From a virus, in the IMG/VR virus record IMGVR_UViG_3300042880_000420, positions 1-64,000 of that record: a DNA stretch of 64,000 bases; one strand, written 5' to 3'. Of this stretch, positions 31,630 to 43,600 are shown piece after piece (within the stretch, counting starts at the first letter, position 1; the number at the start of each line of letters is the position of its first letter). The notes below the pieces were generated by a model, which worked only from the letters and a program-made list of their open reading frames with translations, made no database searches and was not told where the DNA came from. A program made the translations under genes and the position numbers.

Positions 31630-34600
31630 TTATTTACATTTTCTTTTAATGTCAAGATAATTAACAAGTTTATTTGAGTCTAAATCAATTAGATTTTCCA
31701 AGAATGATTTAGTGGTTGATATTGATTTTAATTCTTCTGTTGTACTTGTTTCTTCAACACTTCTTGATGAAACAATTCCAATGATATTTTTAATACCTTC
31801 TTTTAACACCATTTCATCTTTAACAGTAATTCCAAGTGCCTCAAGAAGTTTAGCAAAGATATCAATAAATCTTTCAAGTAGAGACTTTTCTTCACTATAA
31901 GGAGTATTATTCATAAATGATCTGAATTCTTTATCAGTCATTAACATACTTGCAAATTCATTAATATTTGTCAATCCATAATAAAAAGACTTGTCTTTAA
32001 CAGATAAAACCCCGTCTTCTTTATTAACTTCATTTATTGCATTTCTTAAGTTTTCAGCATGTTTAGGATCTTTTAATATTCTTTCCTGTGTTGTTTTAAA
32101 AAGATTTTCTAAAGCCATCACCCATTTTCTTTGTTCAGGGGTAAGTTTGCTTTTATCCATTTCAATTATATTAACCGTAAGATGGTGCATTAATTCATGC
32201 ATTATAACATCTTGTAAAGCATTTATATTTTCAGGATCAGATTCAAATGCAAGTTTTGGATTTACTTTAATTATTTTTTCAAATTTATTGTAAGTTCCAG
32301 GATTTGCTAATGTTTCATCAATAATAATTTGAAGATTACCAACACCGCCTGTTTTTGATACTAATGAAAGTATTTCTTTATAAAAAGGTTCAGCATCTTT
32401 ATATAAATTATTAAGTGCTGTTTTTGTATTTGCTTTTTTATCTACTCCAAATATATTTGTAGTTGCTTCTTCTATCTGATTTGCAACCAATCCTTTTAAA
32501 AATATATCATCAAAATCTACTATTTCAATTTCTTGTTCTTCTTCAATTTCAACTATATCTGATTTTAATTCAGAACTTTTATTTAATGGTGCAGAATTAT
32601 TTGTGTCTGTTATAGCACCTAAAAATACTTCCTGATTATTTACTATATTAGAACCAGCAGGTTTAATAATAATTAATCTACCACTTGTTCTTGTAAGGGC
32701 AACATACATAGAACTAAATATATCGTCTTGATTTACATTAGCAGCAAGATTTCTTTTAATATTATAATCACCAACAATTACATTTTTAATACTATTACCT
32801 TGAGCTGTATGAGAAGATCCTATGTATGAAGGTACATAAGGAGGTGTAAATCTTTCATTTAATTCATCTAATTCCGATTTTAATTTAATATAATCTCCAT
32901 ATTTTAAATTAAACTTTGCAATGATTTCTCCTGTTTTGTTATTTTTAATTTCAATTCCTTCTTGTTGTTTTGTAATTGGATTATATTTACCATATGTAAA
33001 TTCTCCTGTTTTTGGATTTCTTTCTCCACTTATTTCAAAACCAAGTATTTTATGTATATGCCTAACTCTATTTTGTCTATTATAAACTATAGTGTGTTCA
33101 ACTTCTACTTTAGTTCCTTTGTTAAAATAACGCATTAAAGCTGGAGATACATAATTTTCAATATTTTCAAAATTAGAAAATACATCTAACACTTTGAATC
33201 TTGCACCTGGTTTTATTGCACCTTTTGTTATTTTATATTTACCATCTTGAACACGATATTTTTGTTGAGATAATATTTTTTCAATTTTATTATCACTTGG
33301 TGTATACTCATAATCACTTGTAGAAATTTCAACTTTACCATCAAAAATTATATAATCTTGATTAGTATATAATCTATGTGCTGGAGTTGATGAATCAATT
33401 TCCAATTTTCTAAAATATTCATTTCTTATTTTAGTTGCTATGTTTTTTGTATTTGCATGTTCAACATTATTGTAATGCACCCAAAACATTCCATATGGAT
33501 TATTATTATTAATTAAATAATCAGTGTAGTCATCTATCACTCCATTTTCATTTGTAACTACAAGCATGTTTTCTGTTGATTGATTTGTCAACTTATCATA
33601 ATTTTCAAATGATAATTTTTGAACAGCCGCACCAGATTGTAAATTATTAATATTTTTAATAATTTGATTTCCAATAGAATCATACATTTTGTGTAATTGT
33701 TCATTATCTGAACGCATCACTTGAGTTAATTCTTTAGTTTTATTTTTATCCAAAAGTAATGTAGAAGAAATAACACCTTTATTAACATCAGAAGATTGTT
33801 GTTCACCAATTGGTCCTAATTGTCTATAATCTCCCATAAATATAAATACAGGCAATCTACTTATTAATCCATTATTAAGATCTTGTTTTAATCTTAATAT
33901 CATATCTGAAATATCTTTTTTACCAATCATTGAACTTTCATCAACAATTATAATATCAGGTCTTCCCATTGAAGGTTTAAACTGAGTAGAATTTATATAC
34001 TCTTTTTCTGAAGCTAAAGATAAAATTCCATCCACCATTCTATTTCTTCTTGTGTGGGCGGCAATTGTATTAACAGTTCCATCATTAGCATATTCACTAT
34101 CAAGACCTAATGATTCTTGAAGCACCGTGCTTGCAGTATGTGTAGGAGCTAAATACATTATACTTGGTTGAGTATATTTACTTTTACCCTCTATAGCAGC
34201 CATTATAGCTTTAATAACAGTGGTTTTACCAACACCACCTCTACCAGCTAGTCCAATCATATTATTCCACATATCAACTGGAATCAATCCATTGAATTGC
34301 TTTGTAAGAGGAGATGTAAATATTACTGTTTCATCTAAATTCTCAGCTTTAATTTGTTTTTTATTAGCCAGTAATTCTTCAACTTTATTTTTAATAAAAT
34401 TAAATGCTTCTTGTTGTCCATCATTCATTAAATAAATAGTATCATCTGTTTCCATAATGACATTATTATTTGGATTAGAACCTTTAGGAACATTAATTCT
34501 TTTTTCTGGTTTAGCAAGTGTTTCCTCTATAACAGGTGTCGGTCTGGTTTCTTCTGTAAGTATTACAGGAACCTCTATTTCTGATTTATCATTATATAAT

Positions 34601-37600
34601 GACATCACTCTTTTAGTAATATCTTCAGATTGTATAACATCTCCAAAACTTGTTTTTTGTAATGATCTTATAGATCCTTCAAGATCAACAAAATATTTAG
34701 GTTGATTTTGAATATTAGTAAGAGTTACCACCCAATCAGGATGTAAATTAACTTCATGTGTTAATATAACTTTAGATAATAAATTAGCATCTGAAACAGG
34801 TTGACCTTTTTCACCTTGAGCTTGGAAATAAACATTATATCCATCCTCCATAGTTCCTTCAATAATATAGTTTTTACCACCATATTCTACTACACTTGAT
34901 TTAACTTCCGGTTGTTCTTCTATTACTTCTTCTTCAGTTTCTTGTGTAGGTTTAGTAGTTTTTATAGAAAGTAATTTACTAAATTCTTCTTCAAACACTA
35001 TATTATCAGGAATAGGAAATGCACTAAACATGTCAGCCATATCCTGATCTGTATAACCATTTAAGTTTTTCTTACCGTCTACTCTGTATGCTACTAAAAA
35101 CTCTTTATCAGGATTTTGTTTAGCAAAATCATATAATTCTTTGATATTACTTTGAATTTGTTCTGGAGTTAAACTCTTTTCCCCAGCTTTTTCATACTTA
35201 ATACCTGTTTGTTTTTCTACAAATCCTGCTGTAAGATTTTTTGTAACTAAAGCATATGATTGATTTTTCAATCCTCTTCCTACAAATTGTACTGCACCAA
35301 ATTTATTTTTAGCTTGTTGAGCAGCACCGGCACCATGTCTTCCTTGTGGATTAGAACCAAATACAAATATTTGATTAGGTTGTAATGATTCAATTTTACC
35401 TTGATATGTTTTTACAGGTTCTGTTGTTTCTACAGATGTTACATTTTCATATGCTTCATTTAAAGATTTAATAAACCAATTATTACCACCTGTTTCCCAA
35501 ACACTATTTTGTTTAGTAGGTTGATGAGTAGAATTTAATATCCATTCAGAACCACCTTGATTTGTTATTTCATCAACTAATCTTGGATGTTGTTGAAGTT
35601 TAGCTGTAATAATATTTACCATTAAATTGTAAGTACTATTAGGTCCTTCATCTTTTGTAGCTGTAGATTTTAATGCTTGATATGCAGCTTCAGCATCTTT
35701 ATAAGTTTTACCTTGAAATTCTACAGGATAAGATTGTGTAAGATTGCCTTTTGATTTAGCTAATTCTGTAGGATTTGTAAGAGCAGCAGCTAAACCTGTA
35801 GCATTAGAAGATATTTCTACACCTGGTTTTACTTCTGTAGTTGCAGTAGGTTGTGCAGATTTAAATGTATTTTCATATACATCTCTAATAGCTTGTAAAG
35901 ATTTATTTATAACTTCTTCTGTTGCTAATGTTCTACTTCCAATACCAGCAAAATTTTTAGTAAGTTTTGGTGTTTCTGTTGGTACAAAGTTTTTTACTTT
36001 ATAATCATAAGTATACCACCCTTCTTTAGTACCATCAAATACATATACAGGTTTACCTTCATTAATTGCCATTTGAACAGCATAACCTGTTCCACCTTTA
36101 ACAATAGGAACAGCAGCTATTCTTGTTTCACCTGCTTTATCAGATGCATTTTCACCAGGTTGTTTAATAGTACCTAATGCATAAATAGCGTCTGCATTTT
36201 TAACTTGCATCCAATTTCTTATAATATATGCACTTCTTACTGATTTATTTCCAGCATCAGTAAACATCATTCTAAAAGCTTGTGTAGCTTTTTGTGCACC
36301 TTCATTATAATCTTTTTGTTCTATATAAGTAGGTTTAATACCAGCAGTTTGTAATTTTTTAGAATCTAAAGTTTTACTTCCTTTTGCTGCTTGTCCTTTT
36401 GTATCAATATATTCTAAAGGTTCTCTGTAATGTTTATGTTCAATTACCCCAAATTCTCTACCAATTTGATCCCATTCAGTATCAGATAAAGCTGCACCAC
36501 CTGAATGGTTAGTATAATCAGCAGGATTAAGTATACCTTCTTGTGTTGTAATTGGAGCGGGTGCTATAGGTTTTTCAATTTCTGATTCAGTGGTTTCATT
36601 TCTATTTACATTATTCATAGGAATAGAAGAAACTAAATCTGGATTATTAAAATCAAATTCAGAAATGTTTTTATATCCTAATATTTCTACTCTTTCATAT
36701 GTTGCACTACCATCTTCTGTAGCAATATCACTTGTACGTTTATACAAATATGATGTAAATTGATTATATACACCGGGTATATCAGAAACAACTTCATCAG
36801 AAAGTAAAATATACGCAGGGTATTTAAAACCAATATTAATTAGTTTTTTATCTCTAATGTATGTAGAATCTGCATCACTCAACGGAACTTGTAATGACTG
36901 TCTTATTCCTTTTAATTTAACATCATTTTCAGGAAAGTCTGCAAGCTTTAATGTAAAATTAGAAACATCTTTTAATGATTCTTTTTTAATTATGTTTTTA
37001 AATACTTTCTTAAATGTAGAATCCGAAATTCCTCTTTCTGTATGACGTGTGGTAAAATTAAAAGATTTAGAAAATGTATCAGGATAGTTTTGAACCATCT
37101 GATCAATTAATATTAATTTAGATTTATCATTACTAATATGATCTGAATATATTTTTTCAAAGTTTTTCATTGCGTTATTAAACTCAGGATCGGAATTATA
37201 ATAACCAATTGGAATATATCTACCTATAAAACCAGCATCTCCAGTGACATAAGGATATAATGCAAAATCTTTAGCTAATTGTTTAATCTCATCACTATCA
37301 TCTAAAGCCAATTCATAAAAACCTGACATCACTTCTCTAACATCAATATCTTGTCCAAAAGGTGCTTTAAAAGAAATAGTGTATGTTTCAGATGAATAAT
37401 CTTTTTCAACATCAATATTCTTTAAAAATCCGTTTTTAGCATATTTAGGATTTTGTTTAAGCTCAATTGTTCTAAATCCAATTGATGTCTTTCCGTTTAT
37501 TAATTTTTCTCTTTCTAAAATAACGTTATCAAATAGTTCAAAAGAAGGACTGGTGTATATATATGATGTTATAGAATTAAATACCGTATTGTAATAAGTT

Positions 37601-40600
37601 TCATAACTATTTTTAGATAGCTTTGATTTATCAACACCCATAAAATTTAAAACAACATCTACAATTGATTCAAGATGTCTACCAGAACTTATTGGAAATA
37701 ATTGTTTATAAACATCATTTTGTGCAAAAATTAATGAGTTTGCAATAGCAGAACCAATTTCACCAACAGGGTCAATTTCCATGTCTCCTGTAAAATCATT
37801 TTTGGCAATCTCTCCTGCAATATTATTAATTCCAGAAAAATTAGTTGTAAAACTTAATTTGTTGAGTTGATAAAGTTTTTGTTTTGTTGCAAATACATTA
37901 GGTCCAATTCCTTTAGTATAAGGATACACCACACCCAATATTATCATTAATTCTCTTCCTAAATTCTCTAAACGTATAAATGTATCAATAGCATTGTATT
38001 GTGTATTATAATACGTAAGCATCATATCTTTAACAGAATCATATTTGAAATCCTTTGCCAGTTGTTCAAATATTTCAACACCTGCTTTTTGAGCAATTGC
38101 TTTACCAATTATCCACGTTTCTGCTAATGTTTCAGCATCAATAACTGAATTTCTTTCTTTATTATTAACATCAAAATAAGATTCTGCTGTTTTACCAGAT
38201 GGTAAATATTTTTCTTTATCAATTGTTTGAATAATTGTATTCTGAATTTCTGATGAAGAATTAATTAATGCATTAAAATCATATGCTCCAAAAGAATCTT
38301 GTTTTTGTTCTGTAAGTTCAAATAATTTTACTATTGCAGGTTGAGATGCAAGATCCATCATAAATTCAATAGGTGCTGCTTGACCTTTAGCATCTGACAA
38401 CATTGCAAAAAATCCTACAGCAGACATTGCTTTTTCCGTCCAGTTGAATTCTCTAAGGTATTGATTCTTAGCATTATCCACTGATTCAGTAAACATAATG
38501 TTTAAGTTATCAGAAATAGATCTTTTCTTATCAATAAATGAAGTGGATTCACCAAGTTTACCAATGTACAAAAGATCAATTATTTCACCATCTTTAGATA
38601 GTTTAATTTGAAGTGGATTGGGTGTATCTTCGGCATCTGCAAGAGACATCACTTTATCTTGAAAATCTGCTTGTGCAGAAATTAAATTAGCAAATACACC
38701 TACTCCCACCTTACCAGATCTATTATCAATATATCTGTTAATAGATGTCATAAAATCTAAAGGTAAATTAACAGTGATGTCTTCAACTAATTTATATTTT
38801 TCAAGTTGTTTTTTTCTCATTTCAACTTTATCTCCAACCTCAGGCATATCAATTGACTTAGTAATTTTGGAGAAAGTTGCAGAATTCATTAAAACTTCCC
38901 AGTGTATATCTCTATATAATTGATTAAGTTGATCTTCTGTAAAATTTGCAACATCCTTTATTGATTCTAAATTATATGTTACATCATTAAATTTATTATC
39001 TACATAATTAAATTTACTTATATAAGCATAAAGTTTATCTACGTCAAAGTCAGAACCCATTTGTCCTGTAATACCATCAGGTACAACAATTGAGTTTTCC
39101 ATATATGATGGAAGAAATCCTACCACTTCAATAGGAAGAGTGGAAGGATGAGATTGATTGGGAATACGTGTTCCAATAAGTTGAAACATTTTTTCACTAA
39201 AAGATGATGTGTTTAATATTTTACGACCATATTTATCTTCTGTAATATATTTAGATAAATCAATTAGATTACCATCTTCATCTCTTAAATATTGTGATAC
39301 AATAACTTGAGCTGCTTTTGTTTTGCCATTCTCTTGTCTTATATATTTTAATTTAGCATCTTCTTTAGCAAATTCATCAGAATATTTATCAATCCATATA
39401 ATACCTGATTTTACACCTTTGCTAATTTTACTAAAATTATACTTAGCACCAACACCACTCACTTGTATAAATGAAGTTCCTTCCACCTTTAACATTACAT
39501 TCTTATTAATAAGACTATTAATAAGACTTTGAAATTTAGGAAGTGCCCATTGTGCTTCTAATGGAATTTTAAATTTTTTAGTTGTAGGATCTAATTCAAT
39601 AGCTTGTAAATCTGCTTCAGAATAAGATCCTGTTGTATCATTAAGAATAACATTCTTCAGCAGTCTGTAAATGTTTTCATGTGTTTTATTTAAATTACCA
39701 AGCTCTTCCCTTAAACGATTTGCATGTATATCAAACAATTTAGATCTTACAGCTTCTTTAAGTTTTTTGCCAGTTTCACCAGATACATTAGACATATTAC
39801 CAAATGTAAAAGTTTTTACATTCAATAGTCCATCAAATAATGTACGATTCATTTGCGTAACCGTAGCAATTTCATCTTTTTGTTCTGGTACTTCCTGTTG
39901 ATTTCTGATACCACTTCTGCTTAACAGTTGTTTAGATGCTTCAAAATCTTCTTTACTTGGTTCAATAAAATTATTATTTTCATCAAATAATTTTAAAGAT
40001 TTACTTGGTCTTCCAAGTTTTTTAGCAGATGCAAAATTAACAGAACGAACACTGTTTTTTTCCATCCACGCTCTTAGTTTATCTCTTTCACTTCCCGCTT
40101 CATGTTGAGGAATTAAAGGATATCTGGATGATTTAACATAGTCTATTCTATTTAAACCACTAGCATCATCACCTATCTTAGAATAATATACATAAACAGG
40201 TTTAACGGGTGACATAACTATCTTTATTTCTTCTTCAGATAGTTCATAATATTCACCTGGTTTTATTTTATTATAAATTGATTCCCAACTATCTAAATCA
40301 ATTTTACCTTCACTCATTAAATAATCAATATGTTCTTGCAACGTGACAAATTCTTGAGCATCTGTAATCTCACTTTTATTTAAAACATCACCATTGATAT
40401 TTTTAACAGTTGTTTTTACATCTTCAGAAGTAATTGTAATATAATCTTGTCCAGCGTCATTATATGCTTTACCGTTTGATCTGTTCCAAAACCAATTACC
40501 TTGTGTGCCAGGAGCAATTAACGCAGCAGCACGTTTTGAAAATTCATCCCATGTTGAATTAGCAATACTCACTTTTTCTTCAGAAGATAAATCAGATATA

Positions 40601-43600
40601 TTTTTATCTTGTAATTTAATTTTAGTTTTAAAATTAAGTGCGGGATCAAATTTTAAAAACTGAATTGTTTTAATTTGAGAATTAAGATAATTAAGTTTCA
40701 TATCCAGAACCATCAGTCTTGCCATATCACGACCCTTGGCAGCTGTTTGTCTAAACCTATTTACATAATCGTTATTATTATATCCATTAATAAATAAGGG
40801 ATATGTATAATTATTTCTATCATCTTTTTTAATTATACCTAAAGAAATTAATTCATCTATTTGTTTTTCAACATCAGTTCTTAATTCATTTAAAACAGCT
40901 TCTCCAACCAGTTCTGAATATTTATTTGCCAACTGTTGCAAATCAAAATTTCCACTGTAAAGATCATTTCTAAACTCTTGAAGATTTTCATTTCTGTTTA
41001 AATTTGGGAGAAAATAAAAAAGCTTTGAAGCAATGTCATAATTTTCAACATTAATCTTAGATTTATTATTCATTGAAGAAATTATTCTAGAAACTTCTGG
41101 AGCAACAAGTTCATTATATATTTTTCTTTTTAATTTTGAAGTGTAAACAATTTTATCATCAACAATATTATAATCAGATTTATAACCAACTGGATTTGTT
41201 TCACTGTCTACAAAAAATTCTTTTGTCATTCTCGTTTCCATTCCTGTTGTTTTATCAGATAATGTAAACGCGATGTATGTACCAACATTTAAATTTTGTT
41301 GGTGTTGTAAAAACATTGTAACAATTTGATCTTTGGGGGTAAGACTTTTTCTTATCTTACCTTTTTGACTACCTTTTTGTTCTCTTATGCCATTAAAATA
41401 ATCTAATTCAAATGTAGATTGATTTCTAACCACTTTGTTCCAAAAATCAGATGCTGTTTTGGCTAAAGCAGAATTTGTAACAACAAGATTGCCATTACTA
41501 AATTCTCTTTTAATTTGTTCTAAATAACTGGGAAGAATATAAGAATATTTACTCTTACCATCTGCCGTTTTTGTAGATGTAATTTTATATTTTGCAGGAT
41601 TTGCTTCATAATATATTTTGGCAATTTTTTTCATAGATGTACTCTCATCCTGAAAACCATATTGACCAATAAAAGGAGTCTCAATATTTTTTGTAAAAGA
41701 CTCAAGAATATTCTCTAAAAGATTTTTCTTTTGAAATAAAACATTGAAACCTGCTTTCTTTAATGTTTTAGGAAGTTTTTTATAAATAAATTTTATTTCA
41801 TTATCTGTAAAGTTTATACCAAGAACATTAAAAAATTCTTGAAACTTTTTTTGTTGATCTACATCTGATTTATTTAAACCTTCCTCAATAATATTTTTTA
41901 ATTCATCTAATTTTTCTTGTTTTGGAAAAAGATTATTTAAAGCATCTTTTCTGTAAAAATCTGATTGTTTATGTTGTTCTAACCATTCTTTAGAAATTTG
42001 TAAATCAACACTATCTCTATTTGTAGAAATGATTTTAGAATCTTTTACTCCAAACACTTCAGATCCAACTTTAACAAGTTTATATAACAGCAATGTTTCA
42101 ACTGCATAAGATTTACTTGCAACAGTTAAAATATCATTTATTTTTGCAAAATCGTTTGTCTCAACATATTTATTAATTTTATCAATTAAATTATTAAGAT
42201 ATTTTCTTTGCTCCGCTCTAATTGCAAGACCACTTAAAAATTGCGTCAGTTTAGTATTATCAGCAGTAAAGTTTGTTAAATCTATTTCTGATCCAACCTC
42301 TAAAATATCAGCAAATACATCATTTGGATTTGCATAGATGGGAATGCCGAACTCTGTTTTTCCGGTGTATATTGTTTGTATTAATGCTTTAACTCTAATA
42401 CTTGCTGTATCTCTAGGATTAGTTTCAAAAACATTTTTATCATATCTTTCACCTATTTCTTTTTGAGATATTTCTGCACTATCTTCACTTTGATCTTCTT
42501 CATTATTTGTATTATCTGTTACAATAACATTTTCTATTTTATTTTTTACAATTCTAAGTCCATTGCGAGCCAAATCAAGTTTTACAAAATCAACATATCT
42601 ATCAAATTTTTCAACAATATTTGTATATATAGTTAACGCTTTTTTTAAATCTTCATAAGAATTTATATATTTAAGTAAATCAAATTTATTAACCATTTCA
42701 GAATATACATCTAAGCTCTTTATAGCTTGATAGTCTTCTTCAGAAGTAATAAAATCATTTAATATACCTGCTAATTTATTTTGTATTCCAACAAATGTTT
42801 TTTTAGATTCATTAAACGCCTGTTCTGGAGACATTTTTAATTTTTTTCCAGGACCAAGATCTCCTAAATTAAAAAGAACCATTGTTTTAATAAAACCTGA
42901 ATATTTAATTTCATCAGAAGATCTGAGCAATTCAGGATTAATACCTTTAGATAAATCTTCTAAAGACTTAGTTTTTATAGAATATAATACATCTTTCTTT
43001 TCTGTAGTATTAGTTTTACCACCAACAAAATTCTTAAATCCTTCTATATCTGCTTTAGATGAAAGTATGTGTATTTGTTCTGGTTCAAAAACAGCTATTT
43101 CTGTTATATAATCTTTTTTATGAGCTTTTAAATAGTCATCAGATTCCATATCAGTGTAAAAAGCATCATAATTATTACTTTTTAATTCTTTAAACTTTTC
43201 ATTATCTATTAAGGATATATCATCAATAGATCTAGTATATTTTGGGTTTTTTACATTTAATAAACTTGGTAAAACCGCTTTGTTAGTTTTATCTGTATAT
43301 GTATAAACTCCATTTGAGTAACTTTCTGCTGTTTCTTTATTCTGAGTAAAATAAACACCATTTAATTCTATATTACTCATCTCTTCATCAATAAACTTAA
43401 ACTTAAAATCTGTATTTTTTAATATGTTTTTTCCATTAGGACTACCATGATAAACAATATCTTTTACTTTACTATCAGGAAATATGGTATCAAGATATTG
43501 AGAGTATAGTTGTATAGCTTGTTGTTTCTGTTGGGGGGTTATTTCTTTTTTTGCTACAGGTTTCTTAATATTGATTAATAAGTCTATATACTCAGAAAAA

